Below, piece by piece: positions 32,415 to 41,297 of a stretch of 64,000 nucleotides of DNA. The notes below the pieces were generated by a model that did no database searches, was not told the DNA's origin, and saw only the letters and a program-made list of their open reading frames with translations. The stretch is from Fictibacillus marinisediminis (GTDB lineage: Bacteria; Bacillota; Bacilli; Bacillales; Fictibacillaceae), in assembly GCF_023149135.1 (NCBI RefSeq), contig NZ_JAIWJX010000002.1, positions 1,054,001 to 1,118,000 of the forward strand, given 5' to 3'. Position 1 is the first letter of the stretch, and every line of letters starts with the position of its first letter. The translations under genes and the position numbers were made by a program.

Positions 32415-34057
32415 TTAGTTCACTCCAACATTCGTCCACGCTGTTTTTACTGCTGTGTATTCAGCGCTTGTGCTGCCATACAGATCAGCAGTAGCGCTTA
32501 ATAGTGCAGCACGTGCTCCGCTGAAGTTAGTAGTCGGCGTCATATAGCGAGTCAGTGCTCTGTAGTAAATTTTCTCTGCTTTAGCTTTTCCGATCGCAGT
32601 GATCGTGTTATAAGCAGCTTTGTTAGGGATACCGCTGTTCGTATGCACTCCGCCATTATCACTTGAAGTGTTGACATATCCGCTCATATTGTCAGGCTGA
32701 CCATAGAGCTTTGGATTTGAGAGGCTGCGGAGGCCATCTCCAGCTGTTCCAGGAGTATATACATCTTCACCCATCAGCCAGTCGTTTGGATCAAGGAAAT
32801 ATCCGAACACGTCTGACATGGATTCGTTTAATGCTCCTGATTGATAGGAATAATTGAGTCCTGCTGTTCGTTCTGTTACCGCATGTGTTAATTCATGGGC
32901 AACAACATCAAGTGCACCGGACAATGGACGGAACTGAACGCCATCGCCATCACCGTATACCATCTGTGATCCATTCCAGAATGCGTTGTTGTATTTATAG
33001 CTGTAATGAACGGTAGAACTAATGGATGCACCTGCATTATCAAAGCTGTTGCGTCCATGAGTATTTAAATAATAATCATAAACTTTGCCGGCATAGTAGT
33101 TCGCATCAACATCTGCACCCTGTGAAGATGAAGTCCAAGCGTTGTTGGAATCTACAGAATACGCTCCTGGAAGGCTTGACCCATTTTGAGCCGTGTAGGT
33201 TTCGATGACACCATTCATCGGTTTCGTTGTGTCAAATAAGTAATAATAGCCAGCAGATAGATAGGTGTTTAACGTTTTGCTGTCACCGAGGACACCGTAT
33301 CCAGAACCGGTGGTCGGTCCATCGTTATTTACAGCGTTAAAGCTCTTAAGGACATCTCCATTGGCTGCATCAACGTAGACTTGCCAGTTTGCTGGATAAG
33401 GATCGATGAATTGAAGGGCAACACGGTAGGCAAGTTTGAACTTATCCCCGTCTTTAAACATGACAAGTTTGGACTTTTCGACCGTATCACTTATCTTTGC
33501 ACCTTTAAAGGCAAGCGGCTTGAGTTTTTCTTTTTTGGCTGTTCACCGATATGCTTCCAAGCAGCTTTTATGGCGTTCGCCTTTGTCAGCTTTTTAGTAG
33601 CTTTAAAATTTTTAGGAAGGTTGGAATGGACGTCTCCATTGATTGCAGTAATTTTTCCTTGCTTGTCCGTATGAACGATGAAAGTTGCTCCATCAATTGG
33701 AACACCGTTGATCGACTGGTTAAACACATAGTGTGTCATACCTAAATCATCTTTTTCTTGTTTTACTAGAGTGAGATGCTTTGATGCTTCAAACGGAAAG
33801 AGTTGTTTATTGCTGTCTAGAAAGGCAAGGATTTCTTTCTTGGAAAGGTATGTACCTTTGGAAAGTTTGCCTGAAATAAAGGATGGAACAGCATTTTCTT
33901 TTGATCGAGTAACTTGAACCTGAGAGGTAACGGTTTTGTTATTCTCATGAAGAACCAGCTTTTGAGCTTTTGTTCCAGGCTCATTAGCTGCTGCTGCCTG
34001 ATAGGCTGAACTGAATAGTAAACCTGCCGATAGTACTGCAATCAAACCTTTTTTCAT
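32415..34057 (-). pseudogene. Neutral protease, thermolysin/bacillolysin family (M4), split by a -1 frameshift
   Basis: The first part (34057-33491) encodes a signal peptide (MKKGLIAVLSAGLLFSSAYQ), the FTP propeptide and the start of the PepSY domain. It ends in an out-of-frame tail with a stop at 33491. The second part, one base back, continues AFKGAKISDTVEKSKLV and the whole catalytic domain with HELTH in VVAHELTHAVTERTAGL and NESMSD as third ligand, to 32415. Joined at CCA AAA AAG (33538-33530) the product is 547 residues, normal for bacillolysin. The junction is an A-AAA-AAG heptamer in exact -1 slippage phase. Mutation, sequence error or programmed frameshift are all possible. The ATG follows GGAGGGTATTTT. 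Confidence 0.85.
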
Positions 34058-34398
34058 AAAATACCCTCCTAAAATTCTGTGTAGGGGGCGCCCTTGAATT
34101 GATCATAGCACAGGGGCAGTACTTCGGTATTGGGAAAAACAGGGTGGTTTACTGTGAAATTCAGATTAAAGTTTACACCTGTTTTCCCAAGTGTAAAGAT
34201 AGTGAAAAAGGAGTATAATTTTGTGTCTTTTTTGTGTCTATTAGTAAAAAGTGATAGTGATGGGTATTGCAAAACAATTACAATTCCCGTTCATGGTATG
34301 AATTAAACCTGAAATATGTTATTCTATATAGAAATAATAAAAAATTATTTGGGCAATATAGCTATTTTGAGCTCCCCCTCATAATGGAAAGGGGATTG

Positions 34399-34638
34399 AT
34401 GACCATGAATCAATCAAAAATTCAGGACATGCTGCTCGATCTAAAAGCGAAACAATACATCGAATCAGATGTAACCCATACGCTAAGTCAAAATAGTATC
34501 CCATTAATCTCAATAAGCTACAGTAAATCCGACCATGTTTTTAAAATACACTATTCCGATAACCACGAGATTCAGTCATACGCTAATATCGACGCAGCGG
34601 TGGACGCTATCACCTCAGAATTAAACAAACATAAATAA
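34399..34638 (+). CDS. Small protein of unknown function
   Basis: 79 residues from ATG 34399, which follows GGAAAGGGGATTG. Helix-strand-strand-helix layout: MNQSKIQDMLLDLKAKQYIE, ISISYSKSDHVFKIHYSDN, then YANIDAAVDAITSELNKHK. It is probably a small folded cytosolic protein. The longer upstream frame from 34267 has no ribosome site. A terminator follows. No family recognised. Confidence 0.6.
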   Translation: MTMNQSKIQDMLLDLKAKQYIESDVTHTLSQNSIPLISISYSKSDHVFKIHYSDNHEIQSYANIDAAVDAITSELNKHK

Positions 34639-34661
34639 ACACCGTGATTACGGTGTTTTTC
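34638..34661 (+). terminator. Intrinsic terminator
   Basis: An ACACCGT/ACGGTGT stem with a GATT loop and TTTTT. Confidence 0.8.
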
Positions 34662-34760
34662 TTTTGCCTTGACACTCGTATTGTTAAGGGTATATCTACT
34701 TTTGTACTAGCAGATATGATATAATCACAGGAAAATTAGCAGAAAAGAAAGAGGCTGACA

Positions 34761-35243
34761 ATGCTTACATTTTCAGAAAAAATAAATATTATTGAAGAAA
34801 ACTTCCCTCAATTAACAAGGAAAGATATTTCCCTTGGGCGCATAAATTACCATCTCGAGGAGAGCAATCGCGACAAAAAAATTGTTATACAGCATCTGCA
34901 TCCGAACGGGAACGGATTTGTATATGCTGGCCATCTGCCGAGAGGCAAGAAGAATGAAAAAGGCATGGTCAACATCCGGGATTATTCGGCTGATGAGCTG
35001 ATTAACCTCGTACAGAAATCAATGGACTATTTATTAGAAGAAAAGGGTAATTCAGATGAGGAGTCTTATCCTTTAGAACCGGAAAAAGAAAATTGGATTG
35101 GAGGAGTAGACCACGAAAAGCTCCTGCTCGTTCATGAAGAGGAACTATGGAATATATATGCGGGCTTAAATTTAGAAGCTGCTTTTGAATCCTATAAAGA
35201 AGCACATGACTATTTAGTTGAAGAAGGCTTTGAAAAAATATAG
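34761..35243 (+). CDS. Protein of unknown function upstream of rsbR
   Basis: 160 residues, acidic and soluble. The N-terminal half is alpha/beta with VIQHLHPNGNGFVYAGHLPR and NIRDYSADELINLVQKSMDY; the C-terminal half is Glu-rich with WIGGVDHEKLLLVHEEELWN. The ATG follows AAAGAGG. It is 46 bases from the RsbR-type gene on the same strand, so the two are likely co-transcribed and it may act in the same stress pathway. No family recognised. Confidence 0.6.
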   Translation: MLTFSEKINIIEENFPQLTRKDISLGRINYHLEESNRDKKIVIQHLHPNGNGFVYAGHLPRGKKNEKGMVNIRDYSADELINLVQKSMDYLLEEKGNSDEESYPLEPEKENWIGGVDHEKLLLVHEEELWNIYAGLNLEAAFESYKEAHDYLVEEGFEKI

Positions 35244-35289
35244 CCAGCCATTTTCATGATACTTAATCTTAATTGAGGGGTTTATAGAG

Positions 35290-36144
35290 ATGGACATAAA
35301 TCAAGAATTGCATCAATTTCTTCTGAATAGAGCCAGAAATTTGACTGAGGAATGGTATGATTCGCTTGATAAGTCAGGCACGGCTGGAGTATACAGTTCC
35401 CATGATCCCGCAGTTATAAAGACGCTGAAAGAACAAAATTATGAATTTCATATTCATTTATGTGAAGTGCTTGAAAAAGACGAAGAAACCTTTTTTAAAG
35501 ATTTTGATGAGTGGATTATTAAAATTGCAAAAGACAATGAACATTTAAAAACACCCATTCATTACATCATAAAAGAATTCATGAGGGTACGGCAGCAGTA
35601 TCTTGATTATATCAGCGAGTTCGTATCGATTCATCCAGAAGACATCGAACCGTTGCAGATCGAAGAATGGAATCGGGTGATGATCAAGGTTTTTGACAAT
35701 GTCATGCTTCAATTCATTGAGGAGACCCATAAATATTCCACCAATCGGCTGAAAGCACAGCAAGAATTACTGAATGAATTGAGTTCACCTGTCATCTCAT
35801 TAAATAACGATACCGCTTTACTGCCGCTTGTTGGCGATATTGACACGGCCCGAGCGAAATTTATTCTGGAAAATACACTGAATCGATGTGTCCAAAAAGG
35901 AATTGGCCATCTCTTTATTGATTTATCGGGTGTTGTGATGATTGATACTATGGTAGCTCATGAGATCTTCCAGCTTATTGATGCACTTGATCTCGTCGGG
36001 GTGAAGACTACCCTTTCAGGTATTCGTCCAGAAATCGCTGCAACTGCAGTTCAACTCGGTCTATCCTTTGACAGGGTTTCCATCACTTCTACATTGGCTC
36101 AGGCGATGGACTTCAATAACGAGCAAAAAGGAAACAGCAACTGA
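35290..36144 (+). CDS. RsbR-family stressosome protein
   Basis: 284 residues. The N-terminal half is the helical, non-haem globin-like sensor domain of RsbR proteins; the C-terminal 115 residues are a STAS domain (SSPVISLNNDTALLPLVGDI onwards). The two phosphorylated threonines of RsbRA are conserved as Thr186 (GDIDTAR) and Thr220 (MIDTMVAHE), with the same 34-residue spacing. The protein would form the stressosome with RsbS and pass signals through RsbT to sigma-B. It lies away from an rsb operon, as do most RsbR paralogues. The start follows TTGAGGGG. Confidence 0.9.
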   Translation: MDINQELHQFLLNRARNLTEEWYDSLDKSGTAGVYSSHDPAVIKTLKEQNYEFHIHLCEVLEKDEETFFKDFDEWIIKIAKDNEHLKTPIHYIIKEFMRVRQQYLDYISEFVSIHPEDIEPLQIEEWNRVMIKVFDNVMLQFIEETHKYSTNRLKAQQELLNELSSPVISLNNDTALLPLVGDIDTARAKFILENTLNRCVQKGIGHLFIDLSGVVMIDTMVAHEIFQLIDALDLVGVKTTLSGIRPEIAATAVQLGLSFDRVSITSTLAQAMDFNNEQKGNSN

Positions 36145-36152
36145 TATTTGCC

Positions 36153-36187
36153 AGGCAGCATTACTCATTGTAATGCTGCCTTTTTTA
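36153..36187 (+). terminator. Intrinsic terminator of the rsbR-type gene
   Basis: A GGCAGCATTAC/(G)TAATGCTGCC stem and TTTTTT. Confidence 0.92.
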
Positions 36188-36263
36188 TTTGAGTTTGAGG
36201 GAAAAAAGGGTATGATACTAAATAAAAGGAAGAGTAACGAAAAATGTATTAATAGGAGGCATT

Positions 36264-37238
36264 ATGGAACTAAAAGGAATACACCACGTCTCAGCCATCA
36301 CGGCATTAGCGGGGAAAAACTATGAGTTTTATACGAAAGTCCTTGGAATGCGGCTGATCAAGAAAACCGTCAATCAGGATGACACCTCTGTGTATCATCT
36401 GTTCTATGGCGATGAAAAAGGGAATGCAGGAACTGAATTAACGTTTTTCGAAATTCCTAGAGCAGGAAGAAATCATGATGGTGCTAATAGCATTTCAGAA
36501 ATATCCCTTCGCGTAAAGAACAATGAAGCGATGCAATACTGGAAAACACGGTTCGAAGAGAAGAAGGTCGAACATGAGGAATTGTCGGAACGGTTCGGCC
36601 GGCGGTCATTAGCCTTTAAAGATGAAGAAGGACAGCGCCTGCGTCTTGTTTCAGACGAAACGAATAGAGGCGTAGCAGGCGGTGTGCCATGGGAAAAAAG
36701 CGCTGTCCCAAAGGACTTCGGAATTATCGGTCTTGGGCCGGTCATGCTGACGGTTCGTACAAGAGAATTAACCGAGGAAGTCATCACTGAAATTTTAGGA
36801 TTCAGAAAAAAAGGAGCTTATGCTTCTCAAGTACCTGGTCAGCCGGACATTCTCGTGTACGAAACGGGAGAGGGCGGTACGGGTGCAGAACTTCATATTG
36901 AAGAGCGAAAGGACTTGCCTCCTGAACGGCTGGGAAGAGGAGGAGTTCATCATGTGGCTTTCCGTGTGAATGATGAAGAGGAACTCAGAGAATGGATCAA
37001 TAAAATACAGGGCGCCCGAATTCCAAATTCAGATTTTGTAGACCGGTACTATTTTAAGTCGTTATATTTCAGAGAGCTTAATGGGATTTTATTTGAATTA
37101 GCGACGGATGGTCCAGGCTTTGCTACGGATGAGGACCTTGAACATCTTGGTGAATCATTGGCATTGCCTCCTTTCCTCGAACCGAAGCGCCAAGAGATTG
37201 AAGCCAAACTGAAACCGCTGGATACCAAATTGTCCTAA
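36264..37238 (+). CDS. Ring-cleaving dioxygenase, MhqA/MhqO-like (glyoxalase superfamily)
   Basis: 324 residues with two vicinal-oxygen-chelate halves. The first starts GIHHVSAITALAGKNYEFYT with the metal His in GIHHV, and the second carries GRGGVHHVAFRVNDEEELRE and FRELNGILFELATDGPGF, supplying His and Glu ligands. This is the two-module form of B. subtilis MhqA/MhqO, which are induced by hydroquinones and thought to open the rings. An azoreductase gene follows, as in the MhqR regulon. No clear MhqR box was seen. The start follows TAGGAGGCATT. Confidence 0.9.
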   Translation: MELKGIHHVSAITALAGKNYEFYTKVLGMRLIKKTVNQDDTSVYHLFYGDEKGNAGTELTFFEIPRAGRNHDGANSISEISLRVKNNEAMQYWKTRFEEKKVEHEELSERFGRRSLAFKDEEGQRLRLVSDETNRGVAGGVPWEKSAVPKDFGIIGLGPVMLTVRTRELTEEVITEILGFRKKGAYASQVPGQPDILVYETGEGGTGAELHIEERKDLPPERLGRGGVHHVAFRVNDEEELREWINKIQGARIPNSDFVDRYYFKSLYFRELNGILFELATDGPGFATDEDLEHLGESLALPPFLEPKRQEIEAKLKPLDTKLS

Positions 37239-37318
37239 ACTTCATGTAGTGGGTATGGGTTTCCCTCCTTTGCCTCATATTAACTAAGAAAATAAAACTG
37301 CAAAGGAAGGGATAACCT

Positions 37319-37954
37319 ATGGCAACTGTACTTTATATCACTGCCCACCCTCATGATGAAACACAATCCTACAGCATGACTGCAGGAAAGGCATTTATTG
37401 AATCCTATAGAGATGCCAATCCAAGTGATGAAGTCATCCACTTGGATCTATACAGAGAAAATATTCCTCAGATTGATGCTGATGTATTCAGCGGGTGGGG
37501 AAAGCTAAGAACCGGTTCAACGTTTGATCAGCTGACTGAGAATGAGCAATCCAAGGTTCGGCGGCTATCCGAACTGACCGAGCAATTTGTTGACGCGGAC
37601 AAATATGTTTTTGTGACGCCGCTTTGGAATTTTTTGTTTCCACCGGCTATGAAGGCTTATATTGACTCCATCTGTACAGCAGGTAAGACATTTAAGTATA
37701 CAGAGCAGGGTCCGGTTGGTTTGCTCACTGACAAGAAAGCACTGCATATCCAGGCACGCGGAGGGATTTATTCGGAAGGCCCAGCCATGGAATTGGAGAT
37801 GGGGCACCGTTATATTGGCGTAATCATGAATTTCTTTGGTGTTCCTTCTTTTGAAGGTCTATTTGTCGAAGGGCACAATCAATTTCCTGACCGGGCAGAA
37901 GAAATTAAACAAAATGCCATTGCGAGAGCAAAGGAAAAAGCCCTGAATTTCTAA
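37319..37954 (+). CDS. azoR: FMN-dependent NADH-azoreductase
   Basis: 211 residues, flavodoxin-like. It has [20 protein letters not shown] as FMN phosphate loop, [20 protein letters not shown] (the PMYNF-like loop, conserved in azoreductases) and [20 protein letters not shown] with the second flavin loop. Such enzymes reduce quinones to hydroquinones in two-electron steps and protect against thiol depletion. It lies 80 bases after the ring-cleaving dioxygenase on the same strand. The start follows AAAGGAAGGG. Confidence 0.92.
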   Translation: MATVLYITAHPHDETQSYSMTAGKAFIESYRDANPSDEVIHLDLYRENIPQIDADVFSGWGKLRTGSTFDQLTENEQSKVRRLSELTEQFVDADKYVFVTPLWNFLFPPAMKAYIDSICTAGKTFKYTEQGPVGLLTDKKALHIQARGGIYSEGPAMELEMGHRYIGVIMNFFGVPSFEGLFVEGHNQFPDRAEEIKQNAIARAKEKALNF

Positions 37955-37967
37955 ATGAATAAAAAAC

Positions 37968-38009
37968 GAAAAGGAAAGCCTTTTACGCAAGTAAAAAGCT
38001 TTCCTTTTT
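37968..38009. terminator. Bidirectional terminator
   Basis: AAAAGGAAAGC..CTTTTAC with GTAAAAAGCTTTCCTTTT, with A and T flanks. Confidence 0.88.
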
Positions 38010-38026
38010 CTTTTAGCTTTGTTAAA

Positions 38027-38150
38027 GCATATTGTAGATTTTCTTTCATAATGGGCCTCGCATATTGATGCTTAAAAGAGACCCTCAAGTCTTTTTCTTC
38101 ATTAATAAGGCGTGAGCTGGCGATTCAATCACCCCCACCAAAAATCAACA
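38027..38150 (-). repeat. Dispersed coding-like fragment, partner of 26437-26665
   Basis: On the minus strand TCGCCAGCT (38123-38115) leads into AAAAAGACTTGAGGGTCTCT and GAAAGAAAATCTACAATATG (ending near 38028). Upstream similarity continues (GTTGTT, TTTTTGGTGG, GTGATTGAA). In one frame it reads EEKDLRVSFKHQYARPIMKE, then NLQYALTKLKEKGK, without a start or ribosome site. It appears to be a gene remnant. Confidence 0.5.
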
Positions 38151-38173
38151 ACATGGACTAACAGAGCTTTCTT

Positions 38174-38995
38174 TTAAGTAGTAAAGAGCTCTCCTTGTAT
38201 AGCTTTAATATATCGTTCTGCGGATCTTTGAACAGCTTGTGATGCATTTTCTTGTACGACTCTGTGAAAAGCATTGTACAAGCGATTAAATTTTAAATCC
38301 TTAACATTATCGGCTATACGGCTAACAACGGAAGCAGGCAGTGGGATAAGGTTAGGGTAGCTGTACATAAAACTGACCCAGCTGCGGTCAGCCACCACCT
38401 GTATGACGTCCCCTGTTAAAAGGACACCCTTACTTTGGCTGCCATCGGCCCAGTGAAGGACTGCTCCTCCCTTAAAGTGGCCGCCCAGATGGTGCAGCGT
38501 CAATCCCTTGCTAAGTTCAAGCTTCTCACCTGACCAAAAATGAATATGGCTGCTTGTGCGGGTGACCCATTCTTTATCGTCTTCATGTATGTAGATCGGT
38601 ACGTTGAACGTTTCTGCCCACTCCACCTGGCTTGAATAATAATGGGGATGGGAAAGGGCAATCGCATCGATACCTCCAAGCTGTTTAACCGCTTCAATCG
38701 AAGCGATGTCCAGGTAGGTAATGCAATCCCATAAAAGATTGAAACCTTCGCCTTGAACAAGGTAAGCCGTCTGTGAGATGGCAAAGTCTGGCTGGGTATG
38801 TATACTGTACAGGTTTGGCTCATCTTCCTTGATGGTGTTGTAAAAATCGTCAGCTCTCATTTCTTTGAGTGTTGTCCATTTTTGGCCAGACGGATTAACA
38901 TACTGCCTCTCTTCATTGCAAATGATGCACTCTGAAGGGGGCTGCTCAGATTGCTGGTACTGAACACCGCATGTGCTGCAAATAAATAATTCCAC
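38174..38995 (-). CDS. MBL-fold hydrolase with N-terminal zinc-ribbon, atypical active site
   Basis: 273 residues. The N-terminus has two CxxC pairs (ICSTCGV and ECIICNE), a rubredoxin-like knuckle. The rest is a metallo-beta-lactamase fold, but the usual HxHxDH is SHPHYYSSQ here, so the Asp and the third His are replaced. Later motifs are present: HLGGHFKGGAVLHWADG and LLTGDVIQV. The enzyme may use one metal or have another activity. It is divergent from the methyltransferase gene across a region with an 8-base inverted repeat. Confidence 0.78.
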   Translation of the reverse strand: MELFICSTCGVQYQQSEQPPSECIICNEERQYVNPSGQKWTTLKEMRADDFYNTIKEDEPNLYSIHTQPDFAISQTAYLVQGEGFNLLWDCITYLDIASIEAVKQLGGIDAIALSHPHYYSSQVEWAETFNVPIYIHEDDKEWVTRTSSHIHFWSGEKLELSKGLTLHHLGGHFKGGAVLHWADGSQSKGVLLTGDVIQVVADRSWVSFMYSYPNLIPLPASVVSRIADNVKDLKFNRLYNAFHRVVQENASQAVQRSAERYIKAIQGELFTT

Positions 38996-39049
38996 ATCAT
39001 CAACTCCTAATCTTAATAAATCTTAATAATTTCTGCACACGATTCTTAA

Positions 39050-39085
39050 GGTTTGAATCTTATGATAGAACTATAAATTCAAACC
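39050..39085. promoter_or_regulatory. Inverted repeat in a divergent promoter region
   Basis: GGTTTGAA (39050-39057) and TTCAAACC (39078-39085), perfect 8-base arms 20 bases apart, between the divergent MBL and methyltransferase genes. A looping or dimer operator is possible. Two direct TCTTAATAA copies lie next to it. Confidence 0.45.
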
Positions 39086-39101
39086 AACGGAGTGTGTTAC
39101 A

Positions 39102-39701
39102 GTGTCCTTATCCTTTGTTTCTCAATACATCGTTAAGCCAAGAACGGTCGGAGCCATTCTCCCGAGTTCCAAATATCTTGCTGCAAAAATGGCAGGAGAA
39201 ATCGATTTTAACTCTGCCTCCTACATTATAGAACTGGGACCGGGGACAGGAGTCTTCACTGACAAATTGCTTGAAAAACGAAATGAGAAAACTACAATCT
39301 TGATTATAGAGTATAATAGAGAATTTTATAAACAATTAGCATATAAATACAAAGATGCAAAAAAATTCTATGTTGTTAATGGTTCTGCGGAAAACCTGCA
39401 TCTTTATATGAAGATGTGCAACATTCCTTATGCAGACGCCATTGTTTCAGGTCTGCCGTTTGCCAGTCTGCCAAAGGAAATGTCAGATTCCATTTTAAAT
39501 AGTGCAAAAGCCGCGCTCCATCAGGACGGCAAATTTATTACGTTTCAATATACAAAATGGAAAAAGAAAATGATTGAAGAGTTCTTCTCTGCCATTAACG
39601 TAAAGAAAGAGCTAAGGAACATGCCGCCGGCCTATGTTTTCAGCTGCAGCAAACAGCTGAAGAACGATAAACATGTTCAGCATGAAGCAAGAGAGGGTTA
39701 A
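39102..39701 (+). CDS. SAM-dependent methyltransferase, phospholipid N-methyltransferase-like
   Basis: 199 residues from GTG 39102. The start KPRTVGAILPSSKYLAAKM and motif I YIIELGPGTGVFTDKLL are those of the PmtA/KsgA-related methyltransferases, and NPP-like is replaced by VSGLPFASLPKEM, as in phospholipid N-methyltransferases. It would methylate a lipid headgroup or another membrane substrate. A basic C-terminus (KKLELRN, KQLKNDKHVQHE) could bind membranes. The lipid substrate is inference. The promoter region is shared with the MBL gene. Confidence 0.75.
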   Translation: MSLSFVSQYIVKPRTVGAILPSSKYLAAKMAGEIDFNSASYIIELGPGTGVFTDKLLEKRNEKTTILIIEYNREFYKQLAYKYKDAKKFYVVNGSAENLHLYMKMCNIPYADAIVSGLPFASLPKEMSDSILNSAKAALHQDGKFITFQYTKWKKKMIEEFFSAINVKKELRNMPPAYVFSCSKQLKNDKHVQHEAREG

Positions 39702-39769
39702 TCCCTCTCTTTTTTTGTACATATTCATCCTGAATCTACAAACAATAAAAAGAAATCAGGGGTGATGTG

Positions 39770-41122
39770 ATGAGCAAAACGAGCTGCAGTTCTTCAACTG
39801 GCCAAGACAGCAAGAGTGGAGACTTAAAATGGTGGCAGCTTTCTTTAATGGGAGTGGGCTGTACGATCGGAACAGGTTATTTTTTAGGTTCTTCTATAGG
39901 AATTATGATGACGGGGCCTTCTATCGTCATCTCTTTTATTCTTGCTGCAATCGGTACATATATCGTATTTAATGTTCTCGCCCAAATGACGGCTGAGGAT
40001 CCTCAGAAAGGTTCTTTTTGTGCGTATGCGAAAAAAGCTTTTGGGCGCTGGGCCGGTTTCAGCTGCGGGTGGAACTATTGGATATCCAATATTCTTGTGA
40101 TGGGAAGCCAGCTGACGGCATTATCAATTCTATCCCGCTTTTGGTTTCACAGTGTTCCTTTATGGGTGTTTGCCGCAGGTTACGCAATATTGGCTATCGC
40201 CGTTGTTTTGACGGGGACAAAAGGATTTGACAAAGTAGAGGATATTCTGGCCATTGTAAAGGTTGCCGCCATTTTGATGTTCATCGTCATTGCGGCAGCA
40301 ACGATGATCGGCTGGATTGACGGCGATGTGAAAAAGCCGGGTCTTCCGGACAGTACACAAGTATTCTTTCACGATGGATTCAGGGGATTCTGGTCCTCAC
40401 TCATCTATGCGTTCTATGCGTTTGGAGGGATTGAGGTCATTGGTTTGATGGCCATGCAGCTGAAAAAAAAGGAGGATGGGCCTAAGGCGGGAAAGGCGAT
40501 GATGTTTCTGCTTACCAGCATCTATGTATTTTCCATGGGGCTTGCGGTAACCATGGTGTTTCAGCATGCATTTGACGATAAGGAAAGTCCATTCGTGACA
40601 GCTCTGAGTGATTATCATCTGCCGTTTTTTCCCCATGTGTTTAATGGAGCCATCATCATAGCGGGATTTTCTACCATGACTGCCTCACTTTTTGGGGTAA
40701 CCAACCTTTTATGTACGATGTCTGAAGATGGTGATGCCCCAAGTCTGTTCAGTAAAAAAGTAAAAAAGCTCAAAGATCTGCCATTGGCTTCACTGGGGAT
40801 TGGAGCTGCCGGACTGCTCGCCTCCATTATTACAGCTTTACTGCTGCCGGGAAAGATTTATGAATACATTACGACCGCTGCTGGCATATTGCTCCTTTAT
40901 AATTGGCTTTTTATCATTTTCTCATCGTTAAAGGTGCTGAAGCAAAAGTTTTGGGGAAAGATGTTCTCATTTTTAGGCATCGTTTTGCTTCTAGCCAGTA
41001 TCAGTGGAACGCTGGCTGAGAAAACCATTAGGCCAGGTTTTTATGTCAGCCTGCTGCTTGCAGTGGTCATTGGAATTGCGGCTCTATTCATGCGTAAGGT
41101 CTGGAAGAAGGCAGAAACGTAA
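39770..41122 (+). CDS. Amino acid permease, APC superfamily
   Basis: About 450 residues with 12 membrane segments. The N-terminal LKWWQLSLMGVGCTIGTGYF holds the GxGxxIGTGxF loop that binds the amino acid backbone. The middle has GTKGFDKVEDILAIVKVAAI and FYAFGGIEVIGLMAMQLKKK, the usual conserved helix 6 region. It would import an amino acid by proton symport. The substrate is unknown. The start follows GGGGTGATGTG. The gene after it is an ECF sigma factor with its own promoter. Confidence 0.87.
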   Translation: MSKTSCSSSTGQDSKSGDLKWWQLSLMGVGCTIGTGYFLGSSIGIMMTGPSIVISFILAAIGTYIVFNVLAQMTAEDPQKGSFCAYAKKAFGRWAGFSCGWNYWISNILVMGSQLTALSILSRFWFHSVPLWVFAAGYAILAIAVVLTGTKGFDKVEDILAIVKVAAILMFIVIAAATMIGWIDGDVKKPGLPDSTQVFFHDGFRGFWSSLIYAFYAFGGIEVIGLMAMQLKKKEDGPKAGKAMMFLLTSIYVFSMGLAVTMVFQHAFDDKESPFVTALSDYHLPFFPHVFNGAIIIAGFSTMTASLFGVTNLLCTMSEDGDAPSLFSKKVKKLKDLPLASLGIGAAGLLASIITALLLPGKIYEYITTAAGILLLYNWLFIIFSSLKVLKQKFWGKMFSFLGIVLLLASISGTLAEKTIRPGFYVSLLLAVVIGIAALFMRKVWKKAET

Positions 41123-41216
41123 TGCAATTAAAGGCTGTTTCTAAGATCACTTAGAGAGAGCTTTTTTATTTAGGAAAATAGGTAAAATAAACGCAGAAAA
41201 AATTTTAAGAGTAAAA

Positions 41217-41241
41217 TGAACTTATTCTTATTTTTGACGTC
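41217..41241 (+). promoter_or_regulatory. ECF-type promoter of the sigma factor operon
   Basis: TGAAC (41217-41221), 16-base spacer, CGTC (41238-41241). It is the same in boxes and spacing as the promoter at 43237-43261, so the sigma factor probably reads both. Confidence 0.75.
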
Positions 41242-41297
41242 ATTTTATTAGAAGACAATTCGTTGAGGCAGTTTGTCTAGAAGCGGGTGAATAAAGT

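Noticed and set aside
36190..36263. MhqR or YodB operator before the ring-cleaving dioxygenase
   Set aside because: Only a loose TACT...AGTA pair with a different spacing was found; it is not convincing.
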